Part shown: piece by piece, positions 26,281 to 34,661 of the stretch
Layout of the letters: every line of letters begins with the position of its first letter
How positions within the stretch are numbered: the first letter of the stretch is position 1
From: Candidatus Sphingomonas colombiensis
GTDB lineage: Bacteria; Pseudomonadota; Alphaproteobacteria; Sphingomonadales; Sphingomonadaceae
DNA length: 64,000 bases
Direction of reading: 5' to 3'
NCBI GenBank assembly: GCA_029202845.1
Contig: CP119315.1
Location: 1,185,501 to 1,249,500 of the forward strand
The notes under the pieces: model-generated
The model's database searches: none
Seen by the model: only the letters and a program-made list of their open reading frames with translations
What the model was told of the DNA's origin: nothing
Made by a program: the position numbers and the translations under genes

Positions 26281-26578
26281 AAATTGCGGCGTCCATCATT
26301 CCCTCGTTTGGTGGACGACAATAAGCGCCCCCAAACGCGCTTGTTGTATGGTCAAATTTTGTCATGAACCCAACGTTCGCGCGTTCGCAGGATCGGCACG
26401 CTGCGAACGCCGAAGGCGGACCAACGCCTCCCACATCACCGATCCAAGGACAAAAAAGACTTGAATAAGGGTTTCCTTCGGTGCCCAATCAGTCAGTGGG
26501 GGGCAATACACAGCCATGAATTCATTCGAAGCAAGGTGGTCGCCGACTTTTGCCAGTCGCGATAGCTGATTGCCAGCG

Positions 26579-27757
26579 ATGAAGGATGACTCCACGGCGA
26601 ATGCCGCCACAGAGAAGGTCTGGCCTTCGATCGATGATACTGCGCCCACCGAGGAGGGCGGTCCCGAGGCGCGTAAGGGATTTAACTATCAGGATGAAGT
26701 CGCAGTAAGATTTCTACTCGAGATGATCGAGAATGCGCATCTCCTGAAAATTCATTTTGAGACCCATGACGATTTGGTCCCCGTTCGCCACGATCCAACC
26801 ATCGAGGCGGCGATCGCGGAATATGTCCAGGTCAAAGCCGGCGAGCCCGACAAACTGTGGTCCGTCGCCGACCTCTGTGCCCGGGATGCAAAGAAGGTTG
26901 GCACGTCAATCTTCGAGAAGTCTTTAGCGCGCGATCAGCACAAGGAAGTCTCCCGTTTCCGGATGATCACGATGCGGCAGGTCGTCAAGGCGATCGAGCC
27001 GCTCACTTACAAGTGCGGGTCGGGAGACCGGAAGCTCGCCCAAAAGGCGATGGACGCGCTTCACACCGAATTCGCCGAACGGATGAATGGCGTTGCGTCA
27101 GACAAGGGCAATAGCGCTGCCTACTGGCTCGATAATTGCGAATGGGAGATCCGGCACGACCTGACCTCGATGCGCGCGGCCAATGCGAACCACCTGCTAA
27201 GGATGAGCATCACCGCAGGCCATCCCCTGCTGTTTGAACAGCTTGATAATTTGCTCGACGAATTGCGCCTCATGGCCAAAGAAGCCGGCGCCGCCAAATG
27301 GATTCCCGATAAGGCCAAAAAGATCGTGACTCGGGCGGAGATTCTCGCCTGGTGGACCAAGCGCCTGGGTGATCTTGTCGCGCAATCCTCGGCTCAGGCC
27401 GGCACCAAATTGACCGAAAAACTGGCGGCTGTCAGCTTGCCCGACGACGTCGTCGCGCTCGCGATCGACCTGCGGCGCGGTTACGCCGCCGCCACGCGAG
27501 CGTCGCGCTATATGGAATCCGAAGAGGGCGTGCAGCTCGTCAACAGGGTCCAATCAGAAGCGGCGTCGCTTCGGTCGAAATATCTGGCCGGCGAGCTGGC
27601 GACAAGCGGCATGGGGTTCCACGCCCTGTGCCTCGCCAAGATGGACGAGATCAGCGCACAGGTCAGCGCAGGTCCGGTGGACCATGCCGCTTTTCTCAAG
27701 GGCTGCCTCTACGACATAGCAGACCGCTGCCTCCTACGTTTTGAGCTGCCCAAATGA
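26579..27757 (+). CDS. DUF4297/Cap4-like PD-(D/E)xK nuclease, effector of ABC-3C system
   Basis: The 392-residue protein begins, after a disordered lead, with ARKGFNYQDEVAVRFLLEMI, then DDLVPVRHDP and EYVQVKAGEPDKLWS. GFNYQDEVA with a later acidic residue and QVK (84-86) matches the nuclease fold of the DUF4297/Cap4 dsDNA endonuclease domain. The C-terminal part is helical and unassigned. The ATG at 26579 is favoured over an upstream TTG in frame. It overlaps the middle-component gene by four bases (ATGA), and that gene overlaps the ABC ATPase. This is the three-gene layout of ABC-three-component conflict systems, where the first gene is the effector. Confidence 0.75.
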   Translation: MKDDSTANAATEKVWPSIDDTAPTEEGGPEARKGFNYQDEVAVRFLLEMIENAHLLKIHFETHDDLVPVRHDPTIEAAIAEYVQVKAGEPDKLWSVADLCARDAKKVGTSIFEKSLARDQHKEVSRFRMITMRQVVKAIEPLTYKCGSGDRKLAQKAMDALHTEFAERMNGVASDKGNSAAYWLDNCEWEIRHDLTSMRAANANHLLRMSITAGHPLLFEQLDNLLDELRLMAKEAGAAKWIPDKAKKIVTRAEILAWWTKRLGDLVAQSSAQAGTKLTEKLAAVSLPDDVVALAIDLRRGYAAATRASRYMESEEGVQLVNRVQSEAASLRSKYLAGELATSGMGFHALCLAKMDEISAQVSAGPVDHAAFLKGCLYDIADRCLLRFELPK

Positions 27758-28317
27758 AGTCCATCAACCGCCTTGCGACCCGGGCAGCCAGCGTCCCGCT
27801 TGCGGCGGACGATATCGTCGAATTCCACGCGGCGCGGCTGCTGTTACTCATGCTCGTCTGCGGCTCGGCTGGTCGGATCGATGGGCTCACCAAAATGGCC
27901 AAGCTTGATTTTTTTAGTAGGTATCCTGAATTCTTCTTGGTCGCGCGCGCGGCCGAGGGCGAGCCGGAAGGTTCCGGCACAAGGCCGGCCGGCAACGCTG
28001 TCGAGTCCTCGATGGTCCGCCATCACTACGGCCCGTGGGACAAACGCTATTATCATGTGCTGGCGCATCTCGAGGCCAAACGGCTGATCACCGTCTCAAA
28101 GCAAAAGAAGTCCTACCAGATCGCGCTGACGCCTCTCGGTAAGGACCGGGCGAAGGCGCTCGCGGAGCTGCCATCCTTCGCCGGCCTGGTAGACCGTCTC
28201 AAGCAGATTCGGGAAACTTTCGGAAAAAAGACAGGCACCTACCTCAAGGACCTGATCTACCGCCTCTTCGATCGCGAGGTCGGACAACGCGAAATGGGCA
28301 AGGTGATACGGTCATGA
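27754..28317 (+). CDS. ABC-3C middle component, winged-helix-like protein
   Basis: The 187-residue protein is predicted to link effector and ATPase in an ABC-three-component system. It has a helical N terminus (DDIVEFHAARLLLLMLVCG), a KMAKLDFFSRYPEFFL segment typical of these middle components, and a winged-helix-like region (YYHVLAHLEAKRLITVSKQKKSYQIALTPLGK shape) around residues 105-135. Start and stop each overlap the neighbouring genes by four bases. Family membership rests on these motifs and on the strict gene order. The protein probably binds DNA or transmits the signal from the SMC-like ATPase. Confidence 0.7.
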   Translation: MKSINRLATRAASVPLAADDIVEFHAARLLLLMLVCGSAGRIDGLTKMAKLDFFSRYPEFFLVARAAEGEPEGSGTRPAGNAVESSMVRHHYGPWDKRYYHVLAHLEAKRLITVSKQKKSYQIALTPLGKDRAKALAELPSFAGLVDRLKQIRETFGKKTGTYLKDLIYRLFDREVGQREMGKVIRS

Positions 28318-30227
28318 TCAGGCCATTCCTCTCCATTGCTCGCCTAGAGCGGCATCTGCCGACTGGGCAGCAGGAATCGCTCGACTTTGAGCCCGGGGTC
28401 AACGTGATCGTGGGCAGGCCCAACACTGGCAAGACGAAGTGGCTGCAGACGCTCGACTTCCTACTTGGCGATCCTGGCGGAAATCCGTTCGAAGGTGCCG
28501 ACGAGAATGCGCTCGCGGAAAAATACGATGCCGCAGCCGCAACCTTGAGAATCGGCACCGGCACCTTTCTTGTCGAGCGGCGCTGGCGAGAAAATGGTGG
28601 CAAAGGGAAGGTCTATGTCGATGGCACGGCAATGCTGGCGAAGGACTTTCAGCACTGGCTGATGAAGGAACTCGGCATCCCTTTGCTGAGCTTCCCGAAG
28701 GGCAACCCCACATCGGGCCAGACATGGCCGGAATTGTCCTTCCGTATTCTCCTGAGGCACATCTATCGCCAGCAGCGCTTTTGGGGTGACATTGCAGACA
28801 AGCAGCCCGAGGGCGAGCAGCATGCGAGCGTCTTGCAGTTCCTTGGCCTGGCCGAACATATCTACAGCCCGGATTATGAGGAGCTTGTTCTGCTCAAAAG
28901 ACGGGTAGACCTGCTCGCGGCTCGACGAGACCAATATGCCAACACGCTGAATGAGCTCGCACGCGACCTGCTGTCCGACGAGGATATTTCGGTCCACGTC
29001 AGCGTAACGACAATTGCGGCAGCAGCCGACCGTCTCGCAGCGGAGGCAGCGTCATTGCACGAGCGCCGCACCGCGCTGCTAACCGCAGCGCAGGATGAAG
29101 TGATCCCAACGGAACAGCGCAGTCACATCGCCGATCTCGCGGCGCGCCGGTCGAGCGCGCTTTCAAGCCTGGAGAACATTACTCTCAAGCAGGGTAGCGC
29201 GGCCGAGCGTCGGTCGGACGTTGCGCGCTACCGCGCGGATCTTGCCGAAGAGATTGAACGGATGGAGCGCGCCGAGGATGCTGGCGCGGTGCTTGCCGAT
29301 CTGAAGATCACGCATTGCCCGGCTTGCGATCAATCGGTGAACGCCCTTGCCTATCATGGTCATGACTGCTTCCTGTGCCACCAGCATCTGCCGCCAGAGC
29401 CGGTGATCGCCGACCTCGGCTCGGTCAGGCTGCGGTTCGAGCGCGACCGGCTTGCCGGCGAACTCGCCGAGGCGATCGAACTCGAAAGGGTCTTGCAGGC
29501 GGAGGTTGCCAAGCTCCTTGCGGGCGCGGCCACCATCAAAGCGGAGATCGGCGAGATCGATGCAGAGCTTACGCCCGCCAAGGAAGCAGTCGGCGCACTT
29601 GCCCAGGCCGAAATCAGCGCGATCGACATGGCGTTGGGACGCGGAGCCGAGCGCCAAAGACAACTCGACCGGGTCAGCGCGGCGCTCGAGCTTGGCGTGC
29701 AGATGACCAAGGAAATCGCCCGCCTAGAAGAGGCGATAAAGCCCGTTCAGAAACGAGTCGACGACGCCTTCGCTGCAATCGATTTCCACTCGGCAGCGGC
29801 CCAGCTCGAAGACGGGATGAACGCCTATCTCGAAGCGCTGAACCAGCCTGGGCCGAAGGTCTGGCTACACAGTCACGTCAATGTCGACATCAGCCGGAGC
29901 AACCTCTCGCTCCGCGTAGGCCGTCAGCGCTGGAGTGCAGCTCTGGGCGGGACAGACTCGCTCTATTTCCTGATGGCCTATCACTATGGCCTGATGACGC
30001 TGTCGGCCAAGGCGGGCACACATTATCCAGGGTTGAGCATTATCGACGTCCCGGGGGAGTTCTCGGGTGAGGCAGTGGCGGATAAGGAAAATTTCATCGT
30101 CCAGCCATTCATCGACCTGCTCAAGCGCGATGAATTCGCCGGTGCTCAGCTCATTATGACCGGCGCATCCTTCACCAATCTCTCGGGGGCACATTTCCAG
30201 AGGCTGACGCACGTTCATGTCGCGTGA
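28314..30227 (+). CDS. SMC/Rad50-like ABC ATPase of ABC-3C system (DUF3732-like)
   Basis: The 637-residue protein has an N-terminal Walker A GRPNTGKT (34-41), long coiled coils on both sides of a four-cysteine knot (CPAC at 336-339 and CFLC at 353-356, a zinc-hook-like apex), then a C-terminal lobe with an SALGGTDSLYFLMAYHYG signature and a LSIIDVPGEF Walker B. Compared with canonical ABC ATPases the signature and Walker B are divergent (Pro in place of the usual Glu after Asp), as is common in DUF3732-type proteins. It probably senses DNA or replication intermediates and licenses the nuclease encoded first in the operon. Confidence 0.78.
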   Translation: MIRPFLSIARLERHLPTGQQESLDFEPGVNVIVGRPNTGKTKWLQTLDFLLGDPGGNPFEGADENALAEKYDAAAATLRIGTGTFLVERRWRENGGKGKVYVDGTAMLAKDFQHWLMKELGIPLLSFPKGNPTSGQTWPELSFRILLRHIYRQQRFWGDIADKQPEGEQHASVLQFLGLAEHIYSPDYEELVLLKRRVDLLAARRDQYANTLNELARDLLSDEDISVHVSVTTIAAAADRLAAEAASLHERRTALLTAAQDEVIPTEQRSHIADLAARRSSALSSLENITLKQGSAAERRSDVARYRADLAEEIERMERAEDAGAVLADLKITHCPACDQSVNALAYHGHDCFLCHQHLPPEPVIADLGSVRLRFERDRLAGELAEAIELERVLQAEVAKLLAGAATIKAEIGEIDAELTPAKEAVGALAQAEISAIDMALGRGAERQRQLDRVSAALELGVQMTKEIARLEEAIKPVQKRVDDAFAAIDFHSAAAQLEDGMNAYLEALNQPGPKVWLHSHVNVDISRSNLSLRVGRQRWSAALGGTDSLYFLMAYHYGLMTLSAKAGTHYPGLSIIDVPGEFSGEAVADKENFIVQPFIDLLKRDEFAGAQLIMTGASFTNLSGAHFQRLTHVHVA

Positions 30228-30459
30228 TGACCGTGGGCGGGAATTTCGGCGCGCGGGTACTCAGCACCCTTTCATTCACGCTGCTCATGCGGTGCAATGG
30301 ATCCGCATCGCTACGCCCATGCAGCGCGGCACCGCAGTCACAGCGAAAAGTCTCAAACTGGCTCGATGACGGGCGAATCAACGATAATGCAGGTTCGTCG
30401 CTAACGCCTCAAAATGATATATCGATACAAAGAAGCATGTGGGAATAAAGGAAGACTGC

Positions 30460-32265
30460 GTGCGTATTGTTCGGACTCACATCGAAAATTTTCGTGGAAT
30501 TCGTCTTGCCGATATCCACTTTGATGGGACCACCGTCCTCTTGGGCGACAATAACACCGGCAAATCAACGGTGTTTGAAGCGATCGAGCTCGCCATCGGT
30601 GCTGATCGATTGTCGCGCACTCAGGCCATCGACGAGCATGATTTCCACGGCGGCCGCTACCTCCCTCAAGAGGATCAATCGGCCCCGAGGATCGTCGTGG
30701 AAGTCGTTGTTGCCGGCCTCGACGATCAGCATTGCGACCGCTTTCGGAACAATCTGGAATTCTGGCGCGCCGCCGACTGCACGTTGATCGGCCCGGGTGG
30801 CGCAATTCAGGCGGCCCAGCCCGGCGTTGAGCCGGCGGTCCGTATCCGTTTCGAAGGAGCCTACGACTTTGACGGCGACGAGTTCTCCGCGAAGACCTGG
30901 TTCGCGGTGCCGCGCGCGGAGGACGGCACACCTTCCAGCGAATGCCGATCAAGCGACAAGCGCGAATTCGGTTTCCTGCATCTTCGCGCCCTGCGCACGG
31001 GAAGCCGCGCGCTGTCCATGGAGCGCGGCTCTCTCCTCGACGTGATTCTTAAGACCTACGAGGTCCGGACGCGCATGTGGGAGGGCTTGCTCGACAGTTT
31101 GCGCGGCCTCGACGTGGTGGGAGCGAGCGACCCCGAGTTCGGCCGCATCCTGACCGCGATACAGGACGCCATGCGCGAGATCGTACCGGGTGAATGGGCC
31201 GATGCGCCGCATCTGCGGGTGTCGGAGCTGACCCGCGAGGATCTTCGGCGCGTGCTGAAGTCCTTTCTGGCGACCGGCGTGCCAGGTTACGCCGCGCCGT
31301 TTCAACATCAGGGCTCGGGCACGATCAACGCGCTCGTTCTCGCGATGCTCGGCCTTATCGCCGAGCGGCGGAACGGGCGGGTTATCTTCGCGATGGAGGA
31401 GCCAGAGATTTCGCTCCCGCCGCATGTGCAGCAGCGCGTCGTGGACAAGGTTCGCGGTCTTGCCTCGCAAGCGTTGTTCACGTCGCACTCGCCCTATGTG
31501 ATCGAGCAGTTCCAGCCCGAGCAGATGACGGTCATGCGCCGCGACGCGACGGCGCTCCTGACTGCGACCAAGGTCGTTCTGCCTGACAATCTGCGCCTGA
31601 AAATCTTCCGCGACGGTTTTCGTACCCGCTTCTGCGAGGCGCTCCTCGCACGCCGTGTCCTGGTCGTGGAGGGCAAGACCGAGTTCGTCGCTTATAGCGC
31701 GGTCGCGCGGCGCGCGGCGGAGCTGGACCCGGCGGCTCACAAACGTCTCGACTCGCTTGGGTGGGTACCGTTCGATGCGGGTGGCGAGACGGCGGTGGCA
31801 TCTTTCGCCGGCTTCTTCCGGGGATTGGGCAAGACCGTCGCGACAATCTTCGACCGCCAAGAGCCGGGTGCGGCGGCTGCGATCCAGCTAGCTTGCGACC
31901 GCGCCTTCGAGCAGCCTTATGCCGGTTTCGAGCATCTACTCCGGGATGAGGTCGCGCCCAGTATGCAGCAATGGTTCGTCCAGTGGCTTGTCCAGAACGG
32001 TGAGTGGCCGGCGGCGCTAGCGGCCCAGGTTCCGGCCAATGGATCGCCGGAGGCGGCTTATTCCGGGCCGTTCCTCGCGCTCTTCAAACATAAGAAGGGC
32101 GACGACTTTCTGACGCTCTTCTTCAGCCAGTGTCAGGTAGGCCATTTCCCGCCGACCATCATGGGAATCCTCAGCCAGTTGCGCGCGATGGTGGAAATAC
32201 CGCCGCCGCCCGTCCCGATACCGCCGATCCCGGCGGCGCCTGTTCCGCCGGTACCGGGCGGGTAA
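30460..32265 (+). CDS. OLD-family ATPase/TOPRIM nuclease, GajA-like (Gabija)
   Basis: The 601-residue protein has an ABC-type ATPase with Walker A GDNNTGKS (29-36) and an OLD-family AMEEPEISLPP Walker B. A TOPRIM nuclease domain follows, with VVEGKTE (Glu404, Glu408) and FDRQ (Asp465). The usual DxD is DRQ here, a notable change in the metal site. The C terminus is an unusual proline-rich tail of about 20 residues. The start is the GTG at 30460, after an AAAGGA ribosome-binding site, giving the typical RIVRTHIENFRG opening. A UvrD-like helicase follows after four bases, together forming a Gabija-like anti-phage pair in which GajA nicks DNA when nucleotides fall. Confidence 0.82.
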   Translation: MRIVRTHIENFRGIRLADIHFDGTTVLLGDNNTGKSTVFEAIELAIGADRLSRTQAIDEHDFHGGRYLPQEDQSAPRIVVEVVVAGLDDQHCDRFRNNLEFWRAADCTLIGPGGAIQAAQPGVEPAVRIRFEGAYDFDGDEFSAKTWFAVPRAEDGTPSSECRSSDKREFGFLHLRALRTGSRALSMERGSLLDVILKTYEVRTRMWEGLLDSLRGLDVVGASDPEFGRILTAIQDAMREIVPGEWADAPHLRVSELTREDLRRVLKSFLATGVPGYAAPFQHQGSGTINALVLAMLGLIAERRNGRVIFAMEEPEISLPPHVQQRVVDKVRGLASQALFTSHSPYVIEQFQPEQMTVMRRDATALLTATKVVLPDNLRLKIFRDGFRTRFCEALLARRVLVVEGKTEFVAYSAVARRAAELDPAAHKRLDSLGWVPFDAGGETAVASFAGFFRGLGKTVATIFDRQEPGAAAAIQLACDRAFEQPYAGFEHLLRDEVAPSMQQWFVQWLVQNGEWPAALAAQVPANGSPEAAYSGPFLALFKHKKGDDFLTLFFSQCQVGHFPPTIMGILSQLRAMVEIPPPPVPIPPIPAAPVPPVPGG

Positions 32266-32269
32266 GCAC

Positions 32270-33976
32270 GTGGCGCTCGTCCTTTGCGACCAGCGCCGGC
32301 GCTTGCTGGCGACAGACGGCAATATCCTCGTGCGGGGCGGCGCGGGGTCGGGAAAGACGACGATCGCGCTGGCGAAGGCCTGTGCGGACCTCGAAGCCGA
32401 CCGGCTCGGCGCGAGCGGAAAGGCGCTGTTCCTGAGCTTCGCCCGCGCGACGATCGCGCGCGTCGCCGAACAGGCCACGGCCACGATTCCGCGCGGCTTG
32501 ATGTCGCGGATCGAGATCAACACCTATCACGGGTTTGCCTGGTCGATCCTCAAGAGCCACGCCTATCTGCTGTGTGCTCGGCCATATGTCTCGCTCCTGC
32601 TGCCCGCGCAGGCGCGTGATCGCCTCGCCGGCCTAACCGGCGCTGCGCGGATCGCCGAGCAGCGGCGGCTGTTCGATCGGGAAGGCTTGATCGCGTTCGA
32701 CCTGTTTCCCAGCCTTGTCGCCGACCTTCTAGAGGCCGTGCCTCTACTGGCGCGCGCTTATGGCGGCGCATATCCCTTCATAATCGTCGATGAGTTCCAG
32801 GACACGAACGCCGACGAGTGGCGGATGATTGCGACCCTCGGTCGGCAAAGCCCACTTATGGCGCTTGGCGACCCCAAACAGCGGATCTACGACTTCAAGG
32901 GCGCCGATCCGCGCCGGTTCGATGAGTTCATAGCCACTTTTCAGCCTATCCCATTTGACTTTCAGGGCGAGAACCGCCGCAGCGCGGGGACAGATATCAC
33001 CCTGTTCGCGGACGCGATGCTAACGGGCGCATTTCGCCCGCAAGCCTATGCGGGCGTGACCATCACATCATATCCCGGTCAGAGCCTGCGCCCTCTAAAA
33101 GCGGCTGTCCTTCAGGCCGCTAATCGCTTGCGCCGTAACGGGGATTGGTCGCTCGCGGTGCTGGTGCCGGCTAACATGCTGGCGACCATGGTTTTCGAAT
33201 ATATGTGGAAAGCCGAGCACGGGCTGCCGAGCTATCCGGTCGAGCTGCTCGTCGCCGCCGAGGGACCGATGCTCGCGGGCGCGATCATCGCTTTGCTGCT
33301 CGAACCGCGCGATCCAACGGTTGCGCTGGGGCCGCTTGCCTTGGAGGCACTGGCGGCGTTTGAAGTGGGACGCAGCGAGGCGGCGTCCGCTGGCGCGATC
33401 GGAAAGGCCGCCAAGCTGCGCAAGGCCGCGAGGGCCGTCCGAGAGCGCGGCGACGCGGGCTATGGTGCGCGGGGTATTCCGACTGATCTCCGGCAATTGC
33501 TGGTCGAGGCCGAAGCGCTTGTGCTGACGGGCGATCCGATGACGGACTGGCGCGCGATTCGCGCGCTGTTCGCGGCGAGCCCACGCCCCGAATTGCAAGC
33601 GGTCGCCAAGGAGGCCCGCCACATGCGACTGCTGCGTCGCGGCGCGCAGATCGAGGCGCGACTGGCCGGTGCGTGGCGCGAGCATGGCGCCTATCGCGAG
33701 GCACGCGACCTGCTGCGCGCGGCGGTCGTCGAGGATCAGTTCGCCGCGACAGCGAGGCCGCATCGCGGCGTGACGGTCATGACGATCCACAAGGCGAAGG
33801 GGAAGGAATTTGATGAGGTGATTGTCTTCGAAGGCGCCTACTCGCGCTACCTTCGCCCGGGCGGCGCGAACGAGGAACGGTCCGCTCGGTTCAACCTTCA
33901 TGTGGCCGCGACCCGCGCCCGGACCGCCGTAACGATCATGACGCCCGCGCGTGATCCTTGCCGTCTCTTGCCGTGA
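32270..33976 (+). CDS. UvrD/Rep-like helicase, GajB-like (Gabija)
   Basis: The 568-residue superfamily 1A helicase has Walker A GGAGSGKT (23-30), motif II VDEFQD (173-178), motif III-like LMALGDPKQRIYDFKGAD, and the C-terminal MTIHKAKGKEFDEVIVFEG and NLHVAATRARTAV motifs. It is longer than typical GajB (about 500 residues). It begins with GTG four bases after the OLD nuclease stop, so the two are translationally coupled. In Gabija, GajB senses DNA ends and activates or assists GajA. The pair lies next to an ABC-3C system on the same strand and converges on the recombinase cluster. Confidence 0.8.
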   Translation: MALVLCDQRRRLLATDGNILVRGGAGSGKTTIALAKACADLEADRLGASGKALFLSFARATIARVAEQATATIPRGLMSRIEINTYHGFAWSILKSHAYLLCARPYVSLLLPAQARDRLAGLTGAARIAEQRRLFDREGLIAFDLFPSLVADLLEAVPLLARAYGGAYPFIIVDEFQDTNADEWRMIATLGRQSPLMALGDPKQRIYDFKGADPRRFDEFIATFQPIPFDFQGENRRSAGTDITLFADAMLTGAFRPQAYAGVTITSYPGQSLRPLKAAVLQAANRLRRNGDWSLAVLVPANMLATMVFEYMWKAEHGLPSYPVELLVAAEGPMLAGAIIALLLEPRDPTVALGPLALEALAAFEVGRSEAASAGAIGKAAKLRKAARAVRERGDAGYGARGIPTDLRQLLVEAEALVLTGDPMTDWRAIRALFAASPRPELQAVAKEARHMRLLRRGAQIEARLAGAWREHGAYREARDLLRAAVVEDQFAATARPHRGVTVMTIHKAKGKEFDEVIVFEGAYSRYLRPGGANEERSARFNLHVAATRARTAVTIMTPARDPCRLLP

Positions 33977-34157
33977 GGAAAACAACATCACAACCCGCTG
34001 ATGGCCCCTGCGGCAGGGTCCGACAGCTATCTTACTTTCTCCCCTCCAAACCTGGCAGTCGCCTATCAACCAGTCAGTCTTAGTTTCCAAAATGGGAAAG
34101 CAGACCGACCGCAGCTGAGGACGAGGAATTGGCTGCCAAACAATTACAATTGGCCGT

Positions 34158-34661
34158 CTAGCTGCCACGTCGCTGCTTGCGGCGGGCTTCCTTCGTCCGA
34201 TCCGCCATGTCATCGACGTCGCTACGCCATTCGGCGCGCGCTGGGAGCGGAGCCTCAAGCCGTTCCTGCGAGACGCCTGCCGTCACCGCATTACCGACGA
34301 ACCTGACGAGCATATCCTGAAGTGCATCAATCAACTCGCGCTGCCGTTCATTCTCCGCTTCCAGTTCCGCGATCCGCTGTGCATCGAGCGAGTCATTTTG
34401 TGGCTTGGGTTCCGGCGGCGGCCCGTTCTTTCTCAGCTTATGATGCCGCGCAACGGCCGCATCGTAGGCGGTGGCGATCGATTCATGAGCAGAAAGCGCC
34501 TGGCGGGTGAAAGCGCGACCGGTGACCGTCTCGCCCAAAGCAATGATTTTCGGCCACGTGGGGCGAAGATCGACCGCCATCTCGCCCGCGAGCGTAACGA
34601 TCATCTCCACATGCTTGGCGGTCAGCCGGTGTTCCTGCCGGCGTTTCGTCTTGCCAGCCAT
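34158..34661 (-). CDS. Small coiled-coil accessory protein of recombinase cluster (TnpC-like)
   Basis: The 167-residue basic protein has a helical N terminus, a possible helix-turn-helix around GRAFTRQALSAHESIATAYD (48-67) and a coiled coil (RIAELEAENERQRELIDALQDML). The C terminus is very basic (RRKQRRGS). Its start shares one base with the stop of the third tyrosine recombinase, so it is the last gene of that operon. Position, size and coiled coil recall TnpC of Tn554-type transposons, which assists directional integration. No enzymatic motif is present. Confidence 0.65.
   Translation of the reverse strand: MAGKTKRRQEHRLTAKHVEMIVTLAGEMAVDLRPTWPKIIALGETVTGRAFTRQALSAHESIATAYDAAVARHHKLRKNGPPPEPKPQNDSLDAQRIAELEAENERQRELIDALQDMLVRFVGNAVTAGVSQERLEAPLPARAEWRSDVDDMADRTKEARRKQRRGS

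Noticed and set aside
26203..26578. Possible genes between resolvase and ABC-3C operon
   Set aside because: Short frames on the minus strand have no ribosome-binding site or protein-like pattern; the stretch looks like recombination sites and promoters.
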